Shown: positions 35,079 through 44,257, numbered from the stretch's first letter. The stretch: DNA of 64,000 nt from Candidatus Geothermarchaeum rappei (GCA_002011085.2 MTMB02000001.1:1277627-1341626), one strand, 5' to 3'. Notes: generated by a model not told the origin, from the sequence alone. Numbers and translations are program-made.

Positions 35079-37126
35079 AGCTTGAGGAGCCTTGCATTTA
35101 TAGCCACTATCACTGTACTAAGTGACATCAGAACCGCGGCTGCTGCTGGAGACAATACGATACCCTGGTTATATAGTATACCTGCTGCAAGGGGGATTGC
35201 AACTGCATTGTATCCAGTTGCCCAGAAGAGGTTCTGCATCATCTTCTTATAGGTCTTTCTAGCGAGGGATATTATATGTACAACATCCCGTGGATCATTC
35301 CTAACCAGTATAATATCTGCTGATTCAATGGCTACATCCGTTCCTGCTCCGATAGCTATACCTACATCGGCCTGGATCAAGGCTGGCGCATCATTTATAC
35401 CGTCTCCAACCATAGCAACCTTATAGCCACGTCTCTGTAGCTTCTTAACAACCTCTACTTTTTCATGTGGCAAGACCTCTGCATAGAATTCATCAAGCCC
35501 AAGTTCCTCACTAACCCATCTTGCAACGCTCTTATTATCTCCAGTTAACATAACTACTTTTAAACCCATTTCCTTTAATGCCTTGACAGCCTCTTTAGAC
35601 TCCTCCCTAACCAAGTCTCCTAGTGCAATTGCACCAATTGGCTTAGAATCCTCCAAGACGAATACAACGGTCTTCCCCTGCTCCTCCACCTCCCTTATCT
35701 TCTCCAAGTAACTCACCAATCTATTCTCCCTTAGATAACCCGGGCTGACGACCATTATCCGCCTACCGTTTACTATCCCTTCGACGCCTCTACCAGGTAT
35801 GGCCTTGAAATCATCGACATAGTCGAGCTTTATACCCATTTCAACAGCTTTACTTACAATACCTTGTGCAATTGGGTGTTCAGACTTTGACTCTAGGGAT
35901 GCTGCAAGCCTCAGGATATCCTTCTCCTCACTATCCCCGAGGACTATTATATCCGTGACACCAAACTCTCCCTTTGTAAGGGTCCCTGTTTTATCGAATA
36001 CGACGACATCCAGTTCACGAGCCCTCTCAAATGCATCTCTCTGTCTTATCAAGAAACCATTTCTAGCTGCTAAGGCGGTTGAAACAGCAACCACTAGTGG
36101 AACAGCCAGTCCAAGGGCATGGGGACAGGTGATTACCATGACGGTTACAGCCCTCTCGAGCGCAAAGGCAATATCCGTCTGTGAAAATAGCCATATTAAG
36201 AAGGTTAGTGAACCACCGATTATGGCTATTATAGTTAGGAAATAAGCTGCTCTATTAGCTAGATCCTGGGTCTTAGAACGTGTCTCCTGAGCTTGTCTGA
36301 CGAGCTCAATAACCTGTGAGAGATATGTCTCTGCACCGGTCTTCCTAACCTCAACGATTATGGATCCTTCGCCATTTATGGATCCAGCTATGACCTCGTC
36401 TCCAACATCCTTACTAACTGGCTTTGATTCGCCCGTCAACATAGATTCATTTACACTCGTCCTACCCTCTATAATAATTCCATCCACGGGGATTTTCTCA
36501 CCGGGTTTTATCAGGACCTTGTCGCCTGGGACAAGCTTTTCAATAGGCACATCAACTGTAGTCCCATCCTCTCTGAGGAGATGCGCTTCTGAAGGCAGGA
36601 GCTTCACCATCTCCTCCAATGCCCTGGAGGCACCGAGGATACTCTTCATCTCGATCCAATGCCCTAACAACATTATATCTATTAATGTGGCCAGCTCCCA
36701 GAAGAATGGTTTTCCAGGAAGCCCTGTGAGAATCAGCACACTATATAGGTATGCTGTAGATATTGCAACAGCTATGAGCACCATCATCCCAGGCGTTTTC
36801 TTCCTAAGCTCATTTACAAACCCCTTTAGAAACGGTAGGCCTCCATAGAAATATACAATGGATGCCATTAGAAAGAGGATGTATCTCTGCCCCGGGATTA
36901 TAATTGTATACCCGAGTAACCCCTGAATAATAGGGTCTAACAATAATATTGGGATCGTTAGGATTGTAGATACGATAAATCTCCTCCTATAATCCTTAAT
37001 CATCATACGATGATGCTCCATAGACACATGTCCTTTATGCTCTTCCATAGGCATTTCATGCCCTTTATGCACATTATCATGCCCATGCTTATGATCATGA
37101 TGAGCATGATGTTCATGACCCTCCAT
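35075..37126 (-). CDS. copB: P1B-type heavy-metal ATPase, CopB-like (Cu/Ag export)
   Basis: 683 aa. The N-terminal tail of about 45 residues is very rich in His (GHEHHAHHDHKHGHDN), a metal-binding tail typical of CopB, with no CxxC HMA domain. Eight TM helices are expected. The transmembrane metal site is CPH in TCPHALGLAVPL, which marks the P1B-3 group (Cu(II)/Ag(I)). The phosphorylation site is DKTGTLTKG, the actuator has TGES, and the hinge has GDGINDAPAL. No copper regulator or chaperone gene is adjacent. Confidence 0.93.
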   Translation of the reverse strand: MEGHEHHAHHDHKHGHDNVHKGHEMPMEEHKGHVSMEHHRMMIKDYRRRFIVSTILTIPILLLDPIIQGLLGYTIIIPGQRYILFLMASIVYFYGGLPFLKGFVNELRKKTPGMMVLIAVAISTAYLYSVLILTGLPGKPFFWELATLIDIMLLGHWIEMKSILGASRALEEMVKLLPSEAHLLREDGTTVDVPIEKLVPGDKVLIKPGEKIPVDGIIIEGRTSVNESMLTGESKPVSKDVGDEVIAGSINGEGSIIVEVRKTGAETYLSQVIELVRQAQETRSKTQDLANRAAYFLTIIAIIGGSLTFLIWLFSQTDIAFALERAVTVMVITCPHALGLAVPLVVAVSTALAARNGFLIRQRDAFERARELDVVVFDKTGTLTKGEFGVTDIIVLGDSEEKDILRLAASLESKSEHPIAQGIVSKAVEMGIKLDYVDDFKAIPGRGVEGIVNGRRIMVVSPGYLRENRLVSYLEKIREVEEQGKTVVFVLEDSKPIGAIALGDLVREESKEAVKALKEMGLKVVMLTGDNKSVARWVSEELGLDEFYAEVLPHEKVEVVKKLQRRGYKVAMVGDGINDAPALIQADVGIAIGAGTDVAIESADIILVRNDPRDVVHIISLARKTYKKMMQNLFWATGYNAVAIPLAAGILYNQGIVLSPAAAAVLMSLSTVIVAINARLLKL

Positions 37127-37240
37127 ATGTCATACACCCGTCAAAACAATGTTAACCAAGAATAAGATAATGGGAGGGTCTTCATATTAAGTTGAAAATT
37201 TCCAAAATGGAATGGATTAAACCGAGGATATTTAATTATT

Positions 37241-37331
<91 letters not shown>

Positions 37332-37425
37332 ATTATCCATGTTTCACATCTACAACTACTTTATTTTTCCATGAAATAATATATATACTTTTCTTTCCTC
37401 TCTTAGAACCAATTGGAAAAAATAA

Positions 37426-37435
37426 TTTTTAAACG
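37426..37435 (+). promoter_or_regulatory. TATA box for PUA protein gene
   Basis: TTTTTAAACG preceded by GGAAAAAATAA (BRE-like), about 50 nt before ATG 37480. Confidence 0.4.
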
Positions 37436-37479
37436 TTCGACGCATCAACAGATTATTATAGTGTTACCCAGTTTATAGG

Positions 37480-37968
37480 ATGAAGAATATGAAGGTCAAG
37501 CAGATAAGTAAGAAAAACTATAAGATGATCATAGAGTCCATTAGGAAAAAGGGTGTTGATCCTCATCTCCCAAAGACTAAGAACGTGAAGTCTATTGTTA
37601 CAAAGAAGGGTGAGTTGATATACGTGGATGATGAGCCTACGATAATATACGCTGGTGGAGAGTATCTGCCATTCATCGGTAGCCTAGGGAAATTCCGGGG
37701 ATTAAAGAAAATTGTTGTCGACACCGGCGCCGTGAAGTATCTTACAAATGGCGCGGATGTCATGCGGCCGGGAATAGTTGATTGGGAGGAATTTAATAAG
37801 GGAGATATCGTTGTCGTACACGTGGAGAAATATGATACACCTATTATGATAGGTAGAGCTCTAATTGACTCAAAGGATCTTGAGGAGATGGAGAGAGGGA
37901 AGGTTATAGAGAATCTCCACCATGTTGGAGACGTGTTCTGGGAAGCCTCTAAAAGAGAAAAATATTAA
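37480..37968 (+). CDS. PUA-domain RNA-binding protein (MCT-1/Tma20-like)
   Basis: 162 aa. An N-terminal basic domain (VKQISKKNYKMIIESIRKKG) is followed by a PUA domain from about residue 75: FRGLKKIVVDTGAVKYLTNGADVMRPGIV and then GDIVVVHVE..TPIMIGRAL. This layout is that of archaeal relatives of MCT-1/Tma20, linked to ribosome recycling and re-initiation in eukaryotes. The archaeal role is not established. Monocistronic, flanked by tRNA-Phe and tRNA-Ala. Confidence 0.85.
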   Translation: MKNMKVKQISKKNYKMIIESIRKKGVDPHLPKTKNVKSIVTKKGELIYVDDEPTIIYAGGEYLPFIGSLGKFRGLKKIVVDTGAVKYLTNGADVMRPGIVDWEEFNKGDIVVVHVEKYDTPIMIGRALIDSKDLEEMERGKVIENLHHVGDVFWEASKREKY

Positions 37969-37974
37969 TGCTGG

Positions 37975-38049
37975 TGGTGGACCCGCCGGGAATTGAACCC
38001 GGGACCTCCGCGTTGCGAGCGCGGCGTGCTACCACTACACCACGGGCCC
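37975..38049 (-). tRNA. tRNA-Ala (CGC)
   Basis: Acceptor GGGCCCG/CGGGTCC with the G3:U70 alanine identity pair, anticodon arm CCGCG-CTCGCAA-CGCGG (CGC), T-arm CCGGG-TTCAATT-CCCGG, discriminator A, CCA encoded. No intron. Confidence 0.95.
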
Positions 38050-38073
38050 ACGTATCATTAGGAATTCTAGATA

Positions 38074-38097
38074 AATTAGGATTTGGAAATCCTAATT
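38074..38097. repeat. perfect inverted repeat upstream of tRNA-Ala
   Basis: Arms AATTAGGATTT and AAATCCTAATT, 11 bp each, separated by GG. It begins 25 bp upstream of the tRNA-Ala 5' end, that is, over its expected BRE/TATA region. It may be a regulator site or a cruciform-prone element. Confidence 0.6.
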
Positions 38098-38164
38098 AAA
38101 CTTTAGTAGAGTATATGGAGTCTAATAGATAGGTAGGGAAAAGAATTTTTATTAATAAGGAAAC

Positions 38165-38175
38165 TCTAAATATAC
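38165..38175 (+). promoter_or_regulatory. TATA box for tRNA-His
   Basis: TCTAAATATAC, centred about 29 nt before the encoded G-1 of tRNA-His. Transcription would start at or next to the tRNA. Confidence 0.45.
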
Positions 38176-38198
38176 ATCTTGACTATATTAGGGCACAT

Positions 38199-38276
38199 GG
38201 CCGCGGTAGCTCAGCTTGGCAGAGCGCTCGGCTGTGGACCGAGAGGTCGAGGGTTCAAGTCCCTCCCGCGGCCCCA
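38199..38276 (+). tRNA. tRNA-His (GTG)
   Basis: Acceptor GCCGCGG/CCGCGGC with encoded G-1 (38199) facing discriminator C, as expected for tRNA-His. Anticodon arm CTCGG-CTGTGGA-CCGAG (GTG). T-arm GAGGG-TTCAAGT-CCCTC. CCA encoded. No intron. Confidence 0.95.
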
Positions 38277-38393
38277 CTAGAAAAGGTTCGGGTCCCGAGT
38301 AGATTGCTTTATTAGAGAAATTAGTATATTTAGGAGCTATCGATTGATCTATTACCTAGGACAATTATCAAATCTATGAAAATAATAAAAAAT

Positions 38394-40298
38394 TTAGGAT
38401 TGAGGCGTTGGCATAGGTATTGTAGAGTTATACAGTAGATCAGGTAGCTGATAAATATTGATTTGCCCTGTGGTCACTATATATAATATGTCGTCTATAT
38501 AGACTCCTCTTGTATATGGAGACCGGTACCAGTATGTCTCGTTCAATGTCCTCTCGATAGTCAACAGCCCAATTTTTTCAAGCCCTTCTTGAGACGCGTT
38601 TAGCATTAGATAGCCTTCCCTTAGCTTCTTAACACCTGTAGCTGGATCGATGTATACAGTGTCCTCTCTAACTGGTATGCCTACATAACCATACTTGTCT
38701 ATCTTCAGTATAGCTCGATGGTTATAAGCGGCCTCGCTCCACGCCCAGTCGGCCTCCTTATAAATAAGTTTACCGATCTCCTTTGGATTTGACGGGTCAC
38801 TTACGTCGAAGAGGCTTAGTTTTAACCGCATTATCCTAGTCTGGTTATCCACTTCGTATCCTATTCCCAACACTAGGTTGTTCCAGAGCGGTTGCAACAT
38901 ACTGCTGAATCCAGGTATTTTTAGTTCACCGAGTATCTTGGGGCTAGTTGGGTTACTGAGGTCCATTACGAAGAACGGGTCTATCCTTCTAAATGTCACT
39001 AGATATGCATAGTCTCCCATAAACCTAGTTGCATATAACTGCTCTGACTCAGCAATACCAGTTATCGATCCGACAATATCCAGATCCATGTTAAGGACGA
39101 ATATATTTGTATAGGTCTCCACCCTAAAGGCAGGTCCTGTCCTGACCTCCTTCCATCCATATGTAGATACCCTTAAAAAGCCTTTATACTCATCAAGCTG
39201 GAGCTGGTTATTTATTGAGCCAGGGACCTCTCCAACTGCCTCTGGAGTAATGGTTAGGCCATCGACGCTAAACCTGTATATCTTTGTCATCGACTTATAC
39301 TCGTTTCTCGAAAAGACATTCGACTTCCACTCAGGCTGGGTAAGGTATATGTTGTTGTAGGACATGTAGAGCACGTTTGTATATCCTGTTAATACGGTTA
39401 CATAGTCATAGTCGAATGACTCCAAGTCAAAAGCAAATAATATAGTGTACTGGAAACCAGTGTCCTTCATGTCGCCACTATAGTATATCTCATTGGGATC
39501 AATGTCGTATTTATCACCATCGATATAGTAGGTGGGTAACACAAGTTCTTGGATCTCCTTCTCATAATTATAGACATGAGTCGGCTCAGTAATTACAAGG
39601 TATAATATATTGTCTAGTAGCCTATTGTCATTTATCCATCCTGTGAATGATATGTTCTTAACAAGTTCAGGCGTCTCCCTATCCTGTATATCATAGATAT
39701 ATACGGATGTAATCGGCATTGAAGGCATTGGCATCAATGCCTTAGGCTCGGCTGAAGTATCTACAGTCTCAACTGCCGGTGCAGCTCCCTCTAATATATA
39801 GTATCTGCCCCATTCAGCCACGGCTATAAGCCTATCCTTATAGACGTAGACACCGCCTATTGGAGTATTATTTATAGTTATTACTGATACTACACCAGCA
39901 TCATCCAGCGGATATGCCTTGACTATAATTATCCTATTGTCGGAGACTAGGTAAATGTATTCTCCATCCGTCTTTACATGATCCACTTCATCGATGCCCT
40001 CCACCTGGACATTCGTCTGGCTGAAATCAACTTCCGAAGGACCCTTGGCACCAATGCCGGCGGCAGGTGTCTCGGCCTGAGACTCCAGCACCATTACACC
40101 AGGCATCCTAATACCTGGATACCACTCTTTAAGAGTATTCGCCTCTAAGAAAAACTCTAGCTCTCCCGTGTTTCTAAAGGTCTTTAGACCCTCAAGACTC
40201 CTAGGTAGTAGGTTTAATTGGGGTAGTGCAAACAATCCTATTGTAATAGATGCTACAAGCAGCACTGTAAGCAGTAACGCAATCGATTTTTTCTCCAC
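38394..40298 (-). CDS. secreted beta-propeller domain protein
   Basis: About 634 aa. An N-terminal signal anchor (SIALLLTVLLVASITIGLFAL) leads to an extracellular protein of the secreted beta-propeller family (PF09826 type). The hallmark is DFSQTNVQVEGIDEVDHVKTDGEYIYLVSDN, followed by repeated blades such as VYVYKDRLIAVAEWG and IPGFSSMLQPLWNNLVLGIG. The role of the family is unknown; cell-surface binding or scaffolding is plausible. Several GTG codons start the frame; GTG 40298, after GGTGGTGAT, is preferred to 40310. It is divergent from a winged-helix gene across a short shared regulatory region. Confidence 0.85.
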   Translation of the reverse strand: MEKKSIALLLTVLLVASITIGLFALPQLNLLPRSLEGLKTFRNTGELEFFLEANTLKEWYPGIRMPGVMVLESQAETPAAGIGAKGPSEVDFSQTNVQVEGIDEVDHVKTDGEYIYLVSDNRIIIVKAYPLDDAGVVSVITINNTPIGGVYVYKDRLIAVAEWGRYYILEGAAPAVETVDTSAEPKALMPMPSMPITSVYIYDIQDRETPELVKNISFTGWINDNRLLDNILYLVITEPTHVYNYEKEIQELVLPTYYIDGDKYDIDPNEIYYSGDMKDTGFQYTILFAFDLESFDYDYVTVLTGYTNVLYMSYNNIYLTQPEWKSNVFSRNEYKSMTKIYRFSVDGLTITPEAVGEVPGSINNQLQLDEYKGFLRVSTYGWKEVRTGPAFRVETYTNIFVLNMDLDIVGSITGIAESEQLYATRFMGDYAYLVTFRRIDPFFVMDLSNPTSPKILGELKIPGFSSMLQPLWNNLVLGIGYEVDNQTRIMRLKLSLFDVSDPSNPKEIGKLIYKEADWAWSEAAYNHRAILKIDKYGYVGIPVREDTVYIDPATGVKKLREGYLMLNASQEGLEKIGLLTIERTLNETYWYRSPYTRGVYIDDILYIVTTGQINIYQLPDLLYNSTIPMPTPQS

Positions 40299-40319
40299 TA
40301 TTATCACCACCTAATATAT

Positions 40320-40358
40320 GGGTGTTATCTATACATGACTCTAACATATTGAACACCC
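40320..40358. repeat. inverted repeat in divergent promoter region
   Basis: GGGTGTT and AACACCC arms, 7 bp each, separated by 25 bp. It lies between the beta-propeller start and the winged-helix gene, so it could be an operator for the adjacent regulator. A further related motif, GTTTAAACATTTTGAAC, follows at 40370. Confidence 0.4.
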
Positions 40359-40364
40359 AGGGAA

Positions 40365-40862
40365 ATGCTGTTTAAACATTTTGAACTCTATAACCCGTGG
40401 CTAAACGATGGTGAGTTAATTACTGTCTATAGTAATTACATATTTTGTATGAAGGATTTACAGGGTACAACGCTGAGAGTATACTTGCATATCCTGAGAA
40501 GTGGTAGGGAGAGAATTGGAGTCCGTGAACTGATGCGTGAGATGAATATGAAGACTCCTAGCCATGCATATTATCACCTGGATAAACTCGTTTCCATGGG
40601 GCTTTTGGAGAAGAAATATGGTGATTATTATATTGTAAAGAATGTTAAGATAGACTACCTAAAGGAATTCGTGTTCATAGGAAGCAGTTTAATCCCGAAA
40701 TTCATATTTTACTCTGTATTTTTCATGGTGATACTCATATACAGCATCTTGTTTCCACGGCCACACGAGTTATACTGGTATATTACAGTTGTATCTTCAG
40801 TAGCTGGATCATTGGTGGCGATATATGAGTCTATAATTAGCCTGAGGAAGATAAGGCTGTAG
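40365..40862 (+). CDS. winged-helix protein with two C-terminal TM helices
   Basis: 165 aa. A winged helix-turn-helix covers about residues 30-92 (VYLHILRSGRERIGVRELMREMNMKTPSHAYYHLDKLVSMGLL). Two TM helices follow (about 104-130 and 136-158). A DNA-binding domain tethered to the membrane suggests a regulator that senses the envelope. ATG 40449 (MKDLQGTT) is an alternative start that would free the motif at 40370-40386 to be an operator. It is divergent from the beta-propeller gene and followed by a secreted-protein gene. Confidence 0.65.
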   Translation: MLFKHFELYNPWLNDGELITVYSNYIFCMKDLQGTTLRVYLHILRSGRERIGVRELMREMNMKTPSHAYYHLDKLVSMGLLEKKYGDYYIVKNVKIDYLKEFVFIGSSLIPKFIFYSVFFMVILIYSILFPRPHELYWYITVVSSVAGSLVAIYESIISLRKIRL

Positions 40863-40870
40863 CTGTTCAA

Positions 40871-40914
40871 ATGTTTAGAGTAAATACGCTATTCAAACAT
40901 TAATATGTTTAGAG
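40871..40914. repeat. repeat cluster ahead of secreted-protein gene
   Basis: ATGTTTAGAG occurs twice (40871-40880 and 40905-40914). The second copy is the right arm of a palindrome, AAACAT-TAAT-ATGTTT (40895-40910). TTCAAA precedes the first copy and TTCAAAC the palindrome. The same words occur inverted at 40370-40386, so they look like sites for one regulator. Confidence 0.45.
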
Positions 40915-40924
40915 AGGAGGAGGA

Positions 40925-41500
40925 ATGGTGAGTAAAAGTCTAATGATACACATAGGGGCTGCGGCGATACTGGCTATTGTAGTCATATTTGGCTCCACAT
41001 ACCTATATAATAATATTGCTTCATATGACATCATCTATACTAGCGAGAGCCTATCTCCTGGGAACATGGAGAGCATGAACCAGGCTGAGCAGCCTCTGGA
41101 AACTGCGCCATTAAACAGCCAGAAAAGCGCTGAGGCATCGGATATGCCTATATTACTTATATATATAGAGTATCCACTGAACTCGACTCTTAATACGAGG
41201 ATAACTATCTATGTTGAGACCATAACCCTGACTTTTGAAGATGGATCGGTTTACGACGTTCCAGTAAACAGGCTGGTATCCAGGATGGTATCCATAATAC
41301 CCGGTGAAAAAAAGCTGGTTGCAGCAGTACCTATTCCCATAGCTAGGGTCACTAAGGTTACTTTACAATTGGGGGATAACATGGAGGTCAACGGGGAATT
41401 TGTGAAGCTGAGGAGCCCAGCCTCATCCTGGGAAGGAACCCTATATCTAGATATGGGTTCTAATGTTGAGGTAACGATATCCATCAACCAATTTATTTAG
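40925..41500 (+). CDS. secreted or membrane-anchored protein of unknown function
   Basis: 191 aa. One N-terminal TM/signal helix (IHIGAAAILAIVVIFGSTYLY), then a Ser/Gln/Glu-rich spacer (residues 35-70), then a beta-rich domain (ITIYVETITLTFEDGSVYDVPV through VTKVTLQLGDN). No family is recognised with confidence. GAGGAGG Shine-Dalgarno before ATG. It lies 62 bp after the winged-helix gene in an intergenic space filled with repeated TTCAAA/TGTTTA motifs. Confidence 0.6.
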   Translation: MVSKSLMIHIGAAAILAIVVIFGSTYLYNNIASYDIIYTSESLSPGNMESMNQAEQPLETAPLNSQKSAEASDMPILLIYIEYPLNSTLNTRITIYVETITLTFEDGSVYDVPVNRLVSRMVSIIPGEKKLVAAVPIPIARVTKVTLQLGDNMEVNGEFVKLRSPASSWEGTLYLDMGSNVEVTISINQFI

Positions 41501-41512
41501 AAGCTTATATAG

Positions 41513-41598
41513 AGCCCCGGGCGGGTTTCGAACCCGCGACCTCTGGCTTTCTGGCGTAAGATACCAAGCCAGCGCTCTACCGACTGAGCTACCGGGGC
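41513..41598 (-). tRNA. tRNA-Thr (GGT) with 13-nt intron
   Basis: Acceptor GCCCCGG/CCGGGGC, discriminator T as in archaeal tRNA-Thr, anticodon stem CTGGC/GCCAG with loop TTGGTA plus A (GGT). The intron TCTTACGCCAGAA (41549-41561) is at 37/38, with bulge-helix-bulge helix TTGG/CCAG and bulges TAT and AAA. CCA is not encoded. Confidence 0.93.
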
Positions 41599-41702
41599 GT
41601 TTAACTTGTCTACACTACTTTCCAACTCTTAATTTATACATCATAATTCTTTTTATATTTTAATCTGATTCATAGATACACTAATTTTTGAGTGGATAGG
41701 AT

Positions 41703-42533
41703 ATGGTGACACATGCCATAATACCTGCTGCGGGATTGGGGACCAGAGTCCTACCTGCATCTAAAGCCATCCCCAAGGAGATGTTTCCCATTCCCCATAG
41801 GTTTGGAGATAGGTACATGCTTTACCCAATGATACACCTCATATTTGATACTCTATATAAAGTGGGTATTAGGAACTTCTGTTTTGTCATAAGCCCTAGT
41901 AAAGAGGAAATTAAGGAGTATTTCAAGCCAGATCAGGAGTTTATAGACAACTTAATTGATTTAGGCAAGGAGGATGAGGCTAAGGCTCTCAGAGAATTCT
42001 ATGATAGGGTAACTCATTGTAAGATTGGTTTCAGGGTTCAAGAGGAGCCCCTGGGAGTTGGAGACGCTGTTCTAAGGGGAAAAGAGTTTGTCGGAAACAA
42101 TAATTTTATGATTAACATGGGTGATGACCTGATTCTAGGCGATGAAGGTAATGTATACAGAGAGATGATAGATATTTTCATCTCCAAGGAAGTAGATGGA
42201 GTCGTGCTTGTAAAGGAAGTTGAGGATCCCAGGCATTATGGAGTAGTTATTGGAAAGGAGGTGAAAGAATCTCTGTATAAGGTTGAAGAGATCATTGAGA
42301 AGCCTAAAACCCCGGTCTCAAACCTAGCCATACTAGGGATATACGTATTGAAACCATGGATATTCCATGTTATGGAGGAGATGAGGGGAAGTGGAGGCTG
42401 GGAATTAACCGATGCAGTTGATGAGATGGCTAAAAGAGGAGAGATGCTTGCATATAAAGTGGAAAACATCCGTAGGATAGATATTGGGAGGGTGGAGACC
42501 TACATAGATCTATTTAAAGACATTAAGCTATAG
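41703..42533 (+). CDS. galU: UTP-glucose-1-phosphate uridylyltransferase family protein
   Basis: 276 aa nucleotidyltransferase. The signature loop is PAAGLGTRVLPAS followed by KEMFPI. GVGDAVLRGKEF and the metal-site GDDLIL match GalU, which makes UDP-glucose from UTP and glucose 1-phosphate. Archaeal paralogues can use other NTPs or sugars, so the substrate is inferred. ATG start with GTGGATAGG upstream. It sits between tRNA-Thr and tRNA-Ser, both on the other strand. Confidence 0.88.
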   Translation: MVTHAIIPAAGLGTRVLPASKAIPKEMFPIPHRFGDRYMLYPMIHLIFDTLYKVGIRNFCFVISPSKEEIKEYFKPDQEFIDNLIDLGKEDEAKALREFYDRVTHCKIGFRVQEEPLGVGDAVLRGKEFVGNNNFMINMGDDLILGDEGNVYREMIDIFISKEVDGVVLVKEVEDPRHYGVVIGKEVKESLYKVEEIIEKPKTPVSNLAILGIYVLKPWIFHVMEEMRGSGGWELTDAVDEMAKRGEMLAYKVENIRRIDIGRVETYIDLFKDIKL

Positions 42534-42622
42534 TGGCGCCGGGAGTGGGATTCGAACCCACGCGGGCCAGGAGGCCCATGGGCTCTCAAGGCCCACCCCT
42601 TGGTCCGCTCGGGCATCCCGGC
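42534..42622 (-). tRNA. tRNA-Ser (TGA)
   Basis: Class II tRNA: acceptor GCCGGGA/TCCCGGC, anticodon arm TGGGC-CTTGAGA-GCCCA (TGA), long variable arm GGGCC-TCCT-GGCCC, T-arm GTGGG-TTCGAAT-CCCAC, discriminator G, CCA encoded. It overlaps no gene; the galU stop is at its very 3' edge. Confidence 0.95.
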
Positions 42623-42684
42623 ATCCAGAACTCTATTATACATGTAGAGAAATTAATTATTTAAAAGCTTATTATAAACCTTCT

Positions 42685-43707
42685 CTAGACAGATTCCGAG
42701 GACCTTTTCCACATAGGTGGATAGATTCCCTTTTCCATAACTACCCTTTCTGTGAGAGCGGCGACACCCTTATCAAGAGACCTTAGTTCTTCAGCTGTAT
42801 ATTTAGATAATGCAACTGCAATTGCCTCACCCTTTCTAGTTATGAGGATGACCCGCTTATCCCTCTCCACATCATCTGTAAAAGCCATTATACCAGGTAT
42901 CTTAAGCTGGGCACCATATACTATAGATGCTACCGCTGTATCCTTAACGATAATCTTAGGAAAGTCTTTAAACACATACTCCATTGGAACAACTACCTTT
43001 CTCATTAGGCTGAAGTCATCTTCCTCATCCCATAGGTATTTAGCGCCCACAAGATCATAGAGAGAGGCTAAACGATCCTTCTCGTGGAAGGGGCCTGCCC
43101 TTACACGCCTAAGCTCAGCCAGGTGAGCGCCACATCCTAGGATTAGACCTATATCATGCGCTAGCTTCCTGACATAGAAGCCGGATTCACAGTCTATATG
43201 GAATAATATATCCCTACCTTCTATCTCCAAGATCTCTAAACTATATATTGCTCTTGTCCTAAGACGGCGTCTCACAGAACTCCTCTGGGGAGGTTTCTGG
43301 TATATTCGGCCTTTAAACAGGCTAAATACCCTCCTTAACTCTTCTTCATCCACATCCGAATGAAGATGTATAATACCGACATACTCTTTTGAGGAGCCAA
43401 CAATATATCTCATGACAAGTGTCGCCTTTTCCAAGCCTATCGGTAACACCCCAGTCACCATTGGATCGAGTGTCCCTCCATGCCCCGTCTTCGAGACACC
43501 AAGTATCCGCTTGACCCAGGCTGCAACTTGGTGACTAGTTGGCCCCGGAGGCTTATCCAGATTCACCGCCCCATATCGAATATAGATCTCAGGGGGGCGT
43601 TCCCAAGGAAGAAAACCGAATCCAAGCTCATCTTCCTCAGACTTTATAATAAGGTTTTGACCATCCTTCAAGAGCCATTTTATATCCTGTATATAATCGC
43701 TACTCAT
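42685..43707 (-). CDS. cbf5: tRNA/rRNA pseudouridine synthase Cbf5 (TruB family)
   Basis: 340 aa. A TruB catalytic domain with the aspartate motif GHGGTLDPMVTGVLP is followed by a C-terminal PUA domain (KIIVKDTAVASIVYGAQLKIPGI). It is the catalytic subunit of H/ACA RNPs and can also modify tRNA U55 in archaea. ATG 43707 is chosen; TTG 43716 is the track start. Its start overlaps the end of cmk by 8 bp, and it is the last gene of the spc run. Confidence 0.95.
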   Translation of the reverse strand: MSSDYIQDIKWLLKDGQNLIIKSEEDELGFGFLPWERPPEIYIRYGAVNLDKPPGPTSHQVAAWVKRILGVSKTGHGGTLDPMVTGVLPIGLEKATLVMRYIVGSSKEYVGIIHLHSDVDEEELRRVFSLFKGRIYQKPPQRSSVRRRLRTRAIYSLEILEIEGRDILFHIDCESGFYVRKLAHDIGLILGCGAHLAELRRVRAGPFHEKDRLASLYDLVGAKYLWDEEDDFSLMRKVVVPMEYVFKDFPKIIVKDTAVASIVYGAQLKIPGIMAFTDDVERDKRVILITRKGEAIAVALSKYTAEELRSLDKGVAALTERVVMEKGIYPPMWKRSSESV

Positions 43708-44257
43708 TGGAGACAACCTTCAGATACCCGTCTATAATTGAGAACAATACATTCTTAACAGACTCATAGTCATAGGGATGTGTCGAGATAACGAAATCAT
43801 ATATCGATAGATCGTTTAAATCAATATTATAGTATCTTTTAAACCGCTTTATCTCCGACTCCTCCCTAGCAATGGTCTCTCTATGGACCTCCTCATAATC
43901 CCTGTTCTCTCTATCCGCGATCCTACGTATCCTGACTTCCTTAGGCGCCTTCAACCATATCTTTATATGCGCGATGTCTTTAAGCATCCAGCCCGATAAT
44001 AGGGCGTCGGCCACTACACCGCCCTCCATAGCTAGCTTCTTAAGCCTACTATCTATCATCTCATCGATCTCTGGAGACTCCTCAGCTAGACGTGAGAGCT
44101 CCTCTAGGGTTAGACCCATTTCCTCAGCAATCTTCCTGAACACCATCCCTGAGGAAATAACCTTTAGACCATATTTTTCAGCAATATCCCTAGCTAGGCT
44201 ACTCTTACCCGTTCCATGGAACCCAGATAATGCTATGATTACTTTCCTAGCCTTCAT
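43700..44257 (-). CDS. cmk: cytidylate kinase (archaeal)
   Basis: 185 aa P-loop kinase with SGFHGTGKSSLARDIA and a lid-like REESEIKRFKRYYNIDL. It phosphorylates CMP/dCMP. The archaeal form is short. It sits between the DUF106 gene and cbf5; the L34e and L14e genes often seen nearby in archaea are absent here. Confidence 0.92.
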   Translation of the reverse strand: MKARKVIIALSGFHGTGKSSLARDIAEKYGLKVISSGMVFRKIAEEMGLTLEELSRLAEESPEIDEMIDSRLKKLAMEGGVVADALLSGWMLKDIAHIKIWLKAPKEVRIRRIADRENRDYEEVHRETIAREESEIKRFKRYYNIDLNDLSIYDFVISTHPYDYESVKNVLFSIIDGYLKVVSNE

